16,175 bases of DNA from CAZSNH01 sp052388455. GTDB taxonomy: Bacteria; Pseudomonadota; Alphaproteobacteria; Rhizobiales; Hyphomicrobiaceae. The stretch lies in the NCBI GenBank assembly GCA_052388455.1, contig JBQTIA010000029.1, positions 1-16,175 on the forward strand, written 5' to 3'. Numbering within the stretch: the stretch's first letter is position 1; each line of letters opens with the position of its first letter. The notes under the pieces were generated by a model. The model ran no database searches. It saw only the letters and a program-made list of their open reading frames with translations, and was not told the origin of the DNA. Of the stretch, positions 1 to 5,553 are shown one piece after another. A program made the translations under genes and the position numbers.

Positions 1-34
1 CGCGGAGAGCGTCGATGCGGAGCATCGCTCCGCG
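1..34. repeat. Imperfect palindrome at the window edge
   Basis: The left arm CGCGGAG plus CGATGC (with AGCGT bulged out between them) pairs with GCATCG plus CTCCGCG, leaving a 3-base loop. It lies upstream of trpG and may continue beyond the window edge. There is no T-run, so it does not look like a standard terminator. It could be part of a dispersed palindromic repeat together with the next element; that is inference. Confidence 0.45.
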
Positions 35-48
35 ATGACGCGATCCGC

Positions 49-86
49 GCGAAGTCCGACAGCGAAATCAACAAGTCGGACTTCGC
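49..86. repeat. 12-bp perfect inverted repeat upstream of trpG
   Basis: GCGAAGTCCGAC at 49-60 is mirrored exactly by GTCGGACTTCGC at 75-86 across a 14-base loop. It sits about 60 bases before the trpG start, and a further partial copy of the motif (CTCCGACCTACG) follows. The form fits a REP-like dispersed palindrome in an intergenic region. No leader peptide rich in Trp codons is seen, so it is not called a trp attenuator. Confidence 0.5.
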
Positions 87-148
87 TGCGCTCACTCCGA
101 CCTACGACCTACGAGCTTCGGCAACCCAGTCTCATCTCAAATCACCCC

Positions 149-763
149 ATGCTCCTGCTCATCGATAACTACGACAGCTTCACCTACAATCTCGTCCATT
201 ACCTGGGCGAGCTCGGCGCCGTGTCGGAGGTCTATCGCAACGACCAGATCACCACCGACGAAGTGCTGAAAAAGAAGCCGAAGGCGATCGTGCTCTCGCC
301 TGGGCCCTGCACGCCGAACGAGGCAGGCATCTGCCTCGATCTCATCGCCAAGGCCGGCTCGAAAATTCCACTGCTCGGCGTCTGCCTCGGCCACCAGTCG
401 ATCGGACAGGTCTACGGCGGCAAGGTGATCCGCGCGCCGGAGCCGCTGCACGGCAAGCTCTCGGCCATCCGCCACAACGACAAGGGCGTGTTCCGCGGCC
501 TGCCCGAGGAATTCCAGGTCACGCGCTATCATTCCCTCATCGTCGAGAGAAAGACGCTGCCCGATTGCCTCGACATCACCGCCGAGACCAAGGACGGCAT
601 CATCATGGGATTGCAGCACAAGAGCCATCCCGTGCAGGGTGTCCAGTTCCATCCCGAGAGCATCGCGAGCGAGCAGGGCCACGCGCTGCTCGCCAATTTC
701 CTCGATCTCGCCGGGCTGAAGCCGAAGCGGCGCAAGGCAGCGAAAACGAAGTCGGCAGCCTGA
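149..763 (+). CDS. trpG: Anthranilate synthase component II (glutamine amidotransferase)
   Basis: This is the glutaminase subunit that supplies ammonia to TrpE for making anthranilate from chorismate, the first committed step of tryptophan synthesis in the cytoplasm. The 204-residue protein is a class I amidotransferase of normal family length. It begins with the family hallmark LLIDNYDSFTYN. LGVCLGHQ carries the nucleophile Cys79, and QFHPES carries the His168 and Glu170 of the catalytic triad. The C-terminal end (KPKRRKAAKTK) is a short basic tail outside the fold. The ATG at 149 is chosen because the family N-terminus starts exactly there; the reading frame stays open upstream to 35, but those 38 residues are low-complexity translation of the palindromic region. 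No strong Shine-Dalgarno sequence is seen. trpD follows after 66 bases. The alternative pabA (folate) is possible because the subunits are related, but the trp neighbours favour trpG. Confidence 0.95.
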   Translation: MLLLIDNYDSFTYNLVHYLGELGAVSEVYRNDQITTDEVLKKKPKAIVLSPGPCTPNEAGICLDLIAKAGSKIPLLGVCLGHQSIGQVYGGKVIRAPEPLHGKLSAIRHNDKGVFRGLPEEFQVTRYHSLIVERKTLPDCLDITAETKDGIIMGLQHKSHPVQGVQFHPESIASEQGHALLANFLDLAGLKPKRRKAAKTKSAA

Positions 764-829
764 TCCGATCGGCTCGGAGCCTGACCCTGATACGCGAAAT
801 TCCGGACAGGCGAGACCCAGAGCCGAGAC

Positions 830-1864
830 ATGCCCGCAATCGACATCAAGACCACGCTGCAGAAACTCGCCGCCGGCACCACCCTCGGCGAGGAGGAGAT
901 GACGGAAGCGCTCGCCGCATTCACCGAGGGCGGCGCGACGCCTTCGCAGATGGCTGCCTTCCTGATGGCCTTGCGCGTACGCGGCGAGACGCTGGCCGAG
1001 CTGACCGGAGCCGCGCGCTTCCTGCGATCACGCATGGTCACAATCGAAGCTCCGCCCGGCGCCATCGACATCGTCGGCACCGGCGGCGATGGCCACAACA
1101 CCTACAACGTCTCGACATGCGCGGCGTTCGTCGCCGCGGGTGCCGGCGCCAAGGTCGCCAAGCACGGCAACCGATCGGTCTCCTCACTGTCGGGAGCCTC
1201 CGACGTGCTGTCGGCCCTCGGCGTCAAGCTCGACGGCCCGCTCCCGGCCGTCACGCGGGCGATCAGCGAGGCCGGCGTCGGCTTCCTCTGGGCGCCGGTC
1301 CATCATCCGGCCATGAAGGCCTGGGCTCCGGTCCGCGCCGACCTCGGCGTGCGCACCATCTTCAATCTGCTCGGGCCGATCTCCAACCCGGCCGGCGTCA
1401 AGCGTCAGGTGGTCGGCGTCTTCGCGCGGCAATGGGTGGAACCGATCGCGGAAACCTTGAAAGCCCTCGGCACGCACCATGCCTGGGTTGTGCACGGCCA
1501 AGACGGCCTCGACGAGCTTTCGACCACGGGTTCGACCACCGTCGCCGAGGTGAGCGACGGAATGATCACGCTGTTCGAGGTGACGCCGGAGGACGCCGGT
1601 CTGCCGCGCACCAGCCTCGCCGATCTCAAGGGCGGCGATGCGAAAGCCAATGCGGAGGCCCTGCGCGGCGTCCTCGCCAGTGAGCCCGGCCCCTATCGCG
1701 ACATCGTGCTTCTGAACGCCGCCGCGGCCCTCATCGTCGCGGGCAAGGCCGCAAGCCTAGCCGATGGTGTCGCCCGCGCCGCCCAGGCCATCGACAGCGG
1801 CGCCGCGCGCGCGGCGCTCGATGCTCTCGTCCTCATCACGCAGGGGCACCGGAGCGACCGCTGA
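830..1864 (+). CDS. trpD: Anthranilate phosphoribosyltransferase
   Basis: It transfers the phosphoribosyl group of PRPP to anthranilate, giving N-(5-phosphoribosyl)anthranilate, the second step of the pathway. The 344-residue protein matches the usual length of the family. A small helical N-terminal domain (about residues 5-75) precedes the PRPP-binding core: the GTGGD loop is at residues 83-87, and KHGNRSVSS at about 111-119 is the second conserved PRPP/anthranilate-binding segment. Further conserved stretches are LGPISNPAG and the G-x-DGLDELS-like segment HGQDGLDELS. The ATG at 830 begins the family N-terminus, with only weak ribosome-binding sequence upstream. It is co-directional with trpG. 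In many relatives trpC follows directly; here 1.77 kb of other DNA separates them. Confidence 0.97.
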   Translation: MPAIDIKTTLQKLAAGTTLGEEEMTEALAAFTEGGATPSQMAAFLMALRVRGETLAELTGAARFLRSRMVTIEAPPGAIDIVGTGGDGHNTYNVSTCAAFVAAGAGAKVAKHGNRSVSSLSGASDVLSALGVKLDGPLPAVTRAISEAGVGFLWAPVHHPAMKAWAPVRADLGVRTIFNLLGPISNPAGVKRQVVGVFARQWVEPIAETLKALGTHHAWVVHGQDGLDELSTTGSTTVAEVSDGMITLFEVTPEDAGLPRTSLADLKGGDAKANAEALRGVLASEPGPYRDIVLLNAAAALIVAGKAASLADGVARAAQAIDSGAARAALDALVLITQGHRSDR

Positions 1865-1884
1865 TCCACCGCGAGACTCGTTTA

Positions 1885-1889
1885 GGGAG
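1885..1889 (+). promoter_or_regulatory. Ribosome binding site of the FkbM gene
   Basis: GGGAG lies 11 bases before the ATG at 1901, in a 36-base gap after the trpD stop. It supports this start. The short gap suggests the gene was read on the trpGD transcript. Confidence 0.5.
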
Positions 1890-1900
1890 CACCGACGCTC

Positions 1901-2557
1901 ATGCTCGATCGCACAATGACTGGTGGACTGTCATTCTGGATTCCGGCCCGGGACGACGGGGTGGGAAGCTCCCTGCGTAGAGCGGGTGAATTCGCGCGGC
2001 CCGAGGTTGATCTGCTGCTCGCACTCCATGAAAGCCGAACGGACCTCGGGTTCGTCGATGTCGGCGCTAATATCGGTGCGATCGCGCTGCCGTTCTCCGC
2101 ACGCAGCCCCGAGACACCCGTTATCGCCTGCGAGGCACATCCGGCCTTGCATGCCATCCTCTGTGCGAACGTGATCGCCAATGGCTTGGCGCGCATTTCG
2201 GCGCTCAACTGCGCGGTCAGCGACAGAGAGGGGATCGCCCGATTTCCCGCGCCGCCCATCGACAGTGCGCGCAATTTCGGCGCAACGGGATTCTCGTCCG
2301 CCGGCGACGAGACAGCGCCCGTCATGATGACCACGCTCGACACCCTGACGCAGCACCGCCCGATCGGAACGCTCAAGATCGACGTTGAAGGCCATGAGGC
2401 CAAGGTTCTTTCCGGGGCCTCCGAAACAATTGCGCGTGACCGGCCGGCCGTCCTCTTCGAAGCCAAGACCGGAGCGGCCACCACCGCCAACACCGACTGG
2501 TTTCTCAGTCGCGGTTACGCGCTCTACTGGTTTTTCGCGCCGTTCATAACACCGTAG
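1901..2557 (+). CDS. FkbM family SAM-dependent methyltransferase, cut short by an in-frame TAG
   Basis: This is a class I methyltransferase of the FkbM type, a family that O-methylates sugars, polysaccharides or secondary metabolites; the substrate here is unknown. What is seen is 218 residues. An N-terminal segment leads into the SAM-binding motif VDVGANIG (about residues 51-58), then the acidic loop ACEAHP and the late signature LKIDVEGHEAKVLSGA. The frame meets TAG at 2555-2557, but the same frame then runs open for 59 more codons to TGA at 2735-2737, with sequence that plausibly completes the protein. A full-length product would therefore have been about 278 residues, and one base change (for example AAG or CAG to TAG) explains the break. 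The Rossmann core is intact, so the short form might fold, but loss of function is more likely. It lies 36 bases after trpD and interrupts the trp cluster. Confidence 0.8.
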   Translation: MLDRTMTGGLSFWIPARDDGVGSSLRRAGEFARPEVDLLLALHESRTDLGFVDVGANIGAIALPFSARSPETPVIACEAHPALHAILCANVIANGLARISALNCAVSDREGIARFPAPPIDSARNFGATGFSSAGDETAPVMMTTLDTLTQHRPIGTLKIDVEGHEAKVLSGASETIARDRPAVLFEAKTGAATTANTDWFLSRGYALYWFFAPFITP

Positions 2558-2737
2558 AATGCCAAGGGCGCCCCGGTCGACCGCTCGCATCGCGGCGATA
2601 TCAATCTCCTCGCCCTGCCCGAAGACCGAGAGCCCCCGTTGCCCCTTCCCAGGGTCGCCGCTGCCGGTGAGCCCTGGCAGTCGCGCCTGCAGGAGATGAC
2701 GTACCTGGCCAACTACGGCATCAAGATCAGACCTTGA
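2558..2737 (+). pseudogene. In-frame C-terminal remnant of the FkbM methyltransferase
   Basis: Directly after the TAG, with no frame change, 59 codons read NAKGAPVDRSHRGDINLLAL and so on, through LANYGIKIRP to TGA. The join YWFFAPFITP-(stop)-NAKG reads smoothly as one protein. The remnant has no start codon or ribosome-binding site of its own. The even split point and lack of other damage suggest a recent point mutation, a base-call error, or less likely read-through of the amber codon. Confidence 0.7.
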
Positions 2738-2850
2738 GCGAAGCCTCGTGCCGATTGACCGGCGACCCGCGTCCGCAGCCGGAGTTCACACGCCAGTCTG
2801 CGGTCAGGTGAGCCGCCAGCACATATCGCTGAACGGTCAGGCGGTGATGA

Positions 2851-3192
2851 TTACCGGGCTGCCGTGCCGCCCTTTCGCTTCGGCTCGAAACTGATTTTCA
2901 GCTTGGTCCCCGTCGCCGTCGCAAAGCGCTCCAGCGTGCGCGTCGAGGGACGCCGCCCGCCGGCTTCGAGGCGAGCAACGACCGCCTGAGTCGTGCTCAT
3001 GCGCTCGGCGACCTGCGCCTGAGTGAGCCCCGCCTCGGAGCGCGCCTTGATCATGGCGGCGATCAACTCGAACTCTTCGCGCTGGTCTTCGAATGCCTCG
3101 CCATAGCGAGGGTTCGCGCCGGCCTTGGCCAGCACGTCGTCGGCCGAAATCAGGCGTGCCTTCTTCGCTGAGCGATGCACAGTCGATTTCAT
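2851..3192 (-). CDS. XRE-family HTH antitoxin (HigA-like)
   Basis: A 113-residue DNA-binding protein likely to neutralise the toxin encoded just upstream and to repress their shared promoter. A Lys-rich N-terminal stretch is followed by a Cro/C1-type helix-turn-helix at about residues 45-95. The core GLTQAQVAERMSTTQAVVARLEAG is the classic XRE pattern, where TQAQVAERM forms the first helices and TTQAVVARLE the recognition helix. The C-terminus (KLKISFEP) is typical of HigA-type partners that follow Gp49-like toxins. Its ATG overlaps the toxin stop by 4 bases (ATGA at 3189-3192), so translation is probably coupled. Toxin-before-antitoxin order matches higBA. It runs antiparallel to the flanking trp genes. 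Confidence 0.88.
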   Translation of the reverse strand: MKSTVHRSAKKARLISADDVLAKAGANPRYGEAFEDQREEFELIAAMIKARSEAGLTQAQVAERMSTTQAVVARLEAGGRRPSTRTLERFATATGTKLKISFEPKRKGGTAAR

Positions 3193-3509
3193 GGCAGTTC
3201 CTTCATACGCCGCAGCGCGAGATCGATGTCTCGGCGCGGCGTTTTCGCGGTTTTCTTTTCGAACACGCGCAAAACGATGATGCGTCGACCGTTTCTGGTC
3301 GCATAGAGGACCCGTGCAATCCCATCCCGCCCCGTGAGCCGGAATTCCCAGATCGGACCCTCGATATGCTTCACGAACTTGGCGGGTAGGCGTTCAAGTC
3401 CGAACGCATCGATCAACTCGCGGAGGTGACCAAACCGGGCCTGCATGTCGGCCGGCAAGGCAAGGAACTCGTCGGAAGCCGCCTCATGAAAGTCGATCGT
3501 CCAAGGCAT
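3189..3509 (-). CDS. RelE/HigB-like toxin, phage-derived Gp49-like family
   Basis: Probable toxin of a type II toxin-antitoxin pair; relatives are ribosome-dependent mRNA endonucleases. Using the ATG at 3509 the protein has 106 residues. It shows the Gp49-like pattern: a helical N-terminal half, then EGPIWEFRLTGRDGIARVLY, a beta segment IIVLRVFEKKTAKTP, and a terminal helix DIDLALRRMKE. The conserved W-E-x-R, the basic strand and the F-x-KK-T-x-x-TP segment are all present, so nothing points to inactivation. A TTG at 3536 in the same frame would add nine residues, but it overlaps the predicted -10 box and operator, so the ATG is preferred (with a weak GGTGG before it). The gene is on the minus strand, first of a two-gene operon, overlapping the antitoxin by 4 bases. 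Confidence 0.85.
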   Translation of the reverse strand: MPWTIDFHEAASDEFLALPADMQARFGHLRELIDAFGLERLPAKFVKHIEGPIWEFRLTGRDGIARVLYATRNGRRIIVLRVFEKKTAKTPRRDIDLALRRMKELP

Positions 3510-3531
3510 CGATGCCACCAGCTCGGTTGTC

Positions 3532-3561
3532 GGCAATATACCTTTTTGGCAATATCGTCAA
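3532..3561 (-). promoter_or_regulatory. Promoter and direct-repeat operator of the toxin-antitoxin pair
   Basis: Reading the minus strand, TTGACG (3561-3556) is a near-consensus -35 box, followed after 15 bases by TATATT (3540-3535) as -10; TATTGC at 17 bases is an alternative. An 8-base direct repeat, GGCAATAT on the plus strand at 3532-3539 and 3548-3555, repeats at a 16-base interval and covers the -10 and the spacer. Such placement suits repression by the antitoxin's helix-turn-helix. The box identities are read from sequence; autoregulation is inferred from the family. Confidence 0.6.
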
Positions 3562-3580
3562 TTGCGCCGTGGCTCACTGT

Positions 3581-3609
3581 TTGACGCCGAAGCGCCACGA
3601 CGTTAGGCA
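3581..3609 (+). promoter_or_regulatory. Candidate private promoter for trpC
   Basis: TTGACG at 3581-3586, a 17-base spacer, and TAGGCA at 3604-3609 lie 31 bases before the trpC ATG. The -35 is good (5 of 6); the -10 is poor. A separate promoter would make sense, because the inserted toxin-antitoxin module is transcribed towards trpD and would collide with read-through from upstream. Confidence 0.3.
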
Positions 3610-3639
3610 ACGGCGACAACCCATCGTAGAAGTCACAAA

Positions 3640-4428
3640 ATGTCCGACATCCTCGACAAGATCACGGCCTACAAGCGCGACGAGGTGGCGGCGGCAAAGC
3701 TGCGCCAGCCGCTGCAGGTGATGGCGGAGTATGCCCGCTCGGCACCCACGGTGCGGCCCTTCACGGCGGCCATCGAGGCGCGGCTGAAAAAGAAAAGGCC
3801 GGCGCTGATCGCCGAAATCAAGAAGGCGTCGCCGTCGAAGGGCCTGATCCGCGCCGACTTCGATCCGCCCTCGCTGGCCCGCGCCTACGAGGCCGGCGGA
3901 GCCGCGTGCCTTTCGATCCTGACCGACGGCCCCTCTTTCCAGGGGGCGCCCGACTATTTGACCAAGGCTCGCGCGGCGGTGTCGCTTCCCGTCCTGCGCA
4001 AGGATTTCATGATCGACACCTATCAGGTCGTCGAGGCGCGGGCCTGGGGCGCCGACTGCATCCTGATCATCATGGCCGAGGTGGACGACGCTCTCGCCGT
4101 CGACTTGGCCGCTGCCGCCGCCGACTGGAAGATGGACGCGATCGTCGAGGTTCACGACGCCGCGGAGCTGGACCGGGCGCTGCGCCTGCCCTGCCGGCTG
4201 ATCGGCATCAACAACCGCAACCTCAAGACCTTCGAGACGACGCTCGCCACAACCGAGAGCCTCGCGCCGCGGGTGCCGAAGGATCGCATCGTCATCGGCG
4301 AGAGTGGCATCTTCACGCCGGCCGACATCGCGCGTCTCGGCAAGGCGGGCGTGAAGACGTTCCTGGTTGGCGAAAGCCTGATGCGCCAGTCCGATGTCAC
4401 CGCCGCAACGAAGGCACTGCTAGCATAG
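3640..4428 (+). CDS. trpC: Indole-3-glycerol phosphate synthase
   Basis: It closes the ring of CdRP (carboxyphenylamino-deoxyribulose phosphate) with loss of CO2 to give indole-3-glycerol phosphate. The 262-residue single-domain TIM barrel has the normal length for the monofunctional enzyme, with no fused TrpF domain. The key residues are visible: Glu59 and Lys61 in IAEIKKASPSKG, Lys121 in LRKDF, Glu170 in VEVHDAAEL, Asn191 in GINNRNL, and the phosphate-binding ESG (221-223) and VGESLM segments. The first loop reads LTDGPSFQGA, where LTDxxxFQG is conserved. The ATG at 3640 starts the family N-terminus SDILDKI; no strong ribosome-binding site is seen. It is cut off from trpD by the 1865-3639 insertion and is followed by a hairpin repeat and a terminator. 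Confidence 0.97.
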   Translation: MSDILDKITAYKRDEVAAAKLRQPLQVMAEYARSAPTVRPFTAAIEARLKKKRPALIAEIKKASPSKGLIRADFDPPSLARAYEAGGAACLSILTDGPSFQGAPDYLTKARAAVSLPVLRKDFMIDTYQVVEARAWGADCILIIMAEVDDALAVDLAAAAADWKMDAIVEVHDAAELDRALRLPCRLIGINNRNLKTFETTLATTESLAPRVPKDRIVIGESGIFTPADIARLGKAGVKTFLVGESLMRQSDVTAATKALLA

Positions 4429-4486
4429 GCCACGATCGCTTCGGACCGTACCGTCGAAGCGTGTACCGCTGGTCTCATCAAAACTT

Positions 4487-4527
4487 CAGAGCGTGATTGC
4501 GATTTGAAGAAATGCAATCACGCTCTG
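4487..4527. repeat. Near-perfect 18-bp hairpin after trpC
   Basis: CAGAGCGTGATTGC at 4487-4500 and GCAATCACGCTCTG at 4514-4527 are exact complements. The loop itself continues the stem: ATTT (4502-4505) pairs with AAAT (4510-4513) around a GAAG tetraloop, with only G4501 bulged. No T-run follows. It lies 58 bases after trpC. It could be a dispersed palindromic repeat or an mRNA 3'-end stabiliser; the sequence does not decide. Confidence 0.7.
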
Positions 4528-4540
4528 CACGCACGAAAAT

Positions 4541-4577
4541 GCGCGGGCCGGATCGCTTCCGATCCCCCGCGCCTTTT
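4541..4577. terminator. Bidirectional intrinsic terminator between trpC and the small minus-strand gene
   Basis: GCGCGGG (4541-4547) pairs with CCCGCGC (4566-4572). An inner stem GATCG (4551-4555) pairs with CGATC (4560-4564) round a CTTC loop. On the plus strand CTTTT follows at once; on the minus strand ATTTTC follows. It therefore suits both trpC and the converging gene that ends at 4595. Confidence 0.7.
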
Positions 4578-4594
4578 CCGTCCGCAGAGCGGCC

Positions 4595-4834
4595 TTATTT
4601 CTTCTTCTGGGTCAGCGCCGAGGCGGCAGCCGTCTTGGCAGCCTTGCTGGCCTTCGGGTCGTTGAGCACCTTGCCGGCCGCGCTGGCGGCCTTTGGGCTG
4701 GTGACTTCCTTGCTCTTCGATTGGGTCAGCGCGGAAGCCGCCGCGGTCTTGGCCGCCTTACTGGCTTTCGGATCGTTCATCACCTTCGACGCTGCGGAGG
4801 CGGCTTTGCTACCGGTGCTTTCACTCTTGGCCAT
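4595..4834 (-). CDS. Small Lys/Ala-rich protein made of two tandem repeats
   Basis: A 79-residue protein with no recognised catalytic motif. It consists of two copies of a roughly 33-residue unit, at about residues 9-40 and 46-78. Each contains KAASAA(S/G)KV(M/L)NDP followed by KASKAAKTAAASALTQ; the second half of the unit is identical in both copies. Composition is dominated by Ala, Lys and Ser, resembling the basic tails of histone H1-like proteins, and each unit could form two short helices around the NDP turn. There is no signal peptide or membrane segment. The ATG at 4834 (MAKSES) is chosen because GGA lies 8 bases before it; ATGs at 4843 and 4882 are in frame. The function is unknown; nucleic-acid binding or a stress role is only a guess from composition. 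It ends at the shared terminator with trpC and is divergent from moaC. Confidence 0.65.
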   Translation of the reverse strand: MAKSESTGSKAASAASKVMNDPKASKAAKTAAASALTQSKSKEVTSPKAASAAGKVLNDPKASKAAKTAAASALTQKKK

Positions 4835-5062
4835 GTGGGTCATCCATTCGGGTTTTCGAGAGGGACGCTGGGTCTGTGGCACAATTCAATCGGCACGCTG
4901 AGCACCCCGCATACCTCGATTCGAATTGTATGAGCAGACGTAATATCGAACAATCCAACGCTTCTCGAAACACCCTCTCTGCTCTGATCACGAATGCGAG
5001 ACAACGGCCGGCTTTCACGGCATGGTGCACAAATCCGCAGGAGCGCTGACGAACCCGATCCC

Positions 5063-5548
5063 ATGAGCAGGCTGTCCCATCTCGACGACAAAGGCGCGGC
5101 CCGCATGGTCGACGTCTCGGACAAGGCGGCGACCCATCGCACCGCGCGGGCCGAGGGCGTCGTCACCATGCAGGCGGCGACGCTCGCGCTCGCGCTTTCC
5201 GGCGACGCCCGGAAGGGCGACGTGCTCGCCGCCGCCCGCATCGCCGGCATCCTGGCGGCCAAGAAGACGCACGAGCTGATCCCGCTCTGCCATCCACTCG
5301 CCATCACCAAAGCGACAGTCGATTTCGAGAGCATGGAAACCCCGCCCGGCATCCGCGTCACCGCCGAGGTCAAGGTCGCCGGGCAGACCGGCGTCGAAAT
5401 GGAGGCGCTGACGGCCGTGTCGGTTGCCTGCCTCACGCTCTACGACATGCTGAAAGCCGCCGACAAAGCCATGCTCATCGGGGACATCCGGCTGATCGAG
5501 AAAACCGGCGGACGCAGCGGCACCTATCGGGCGGACGGGACACCGTAA
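5063..5548 (+). CDS. moaC: Cyclic pyranopterin monophosphate synthase (MoaC)
   Basis: With MoaA it converts GTP to cyclic pyranopterin monophosphate, the first intermediate of molybdenum cofactor; MoaC carries out the ring rearrangement of 3',8-cyclo-GTP. The protein has 161 residues, and its conserved residues fall at the numbers known from E. coli MoaC: His77 in PLCHPL, Glu112 and Glu114 in GVEMEAL, Asp128 and Lys131 in LYDMLKAADK. The N-terminal MVDVSDKAATHRTA and C-terminal IEKTGGRSG motifs are also intact. The ATG at 5063 is chosen because MSRLSHLD is the family start; the frame is open for 23 residues more upstream without similarity. No MoaA gene is in the window. moeA follows after 5 bases, so the two are almost surely one transcript. 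Confidence 0.96.
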   Translation: MSRLSHLDDKGAARMVDVSDKAATHRTARAEGVVTMQAATLALALSGDARKGDVLAAARIAGILAAKKTHELIPLCHPLAITKATVDFESMETPPGIRVTAEVKVAGQTGVEMEALTAVSVACLTLYDMLKAADKAMLIGDIRLIEKTGGRSGTYRADGTP

Positions 5549-5553
5549 CCGCC

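Noticed and set aside
35..148. Upstream extension of trpG to 35
   Set aside because: The extra 38 residues translate palindromic intergenic DNA, and the family N-terminus begins at 149.
565..1683. A 372-residue open frame overlapping trpG and trpD
   Set aside because: It is an Arg-rich frame-shifted shadow of two clear genes.
4941..4946. TAATAT as a -10 box for moaC
   Set aside because: No acceptable -35 lies 15-19 bases upstream.
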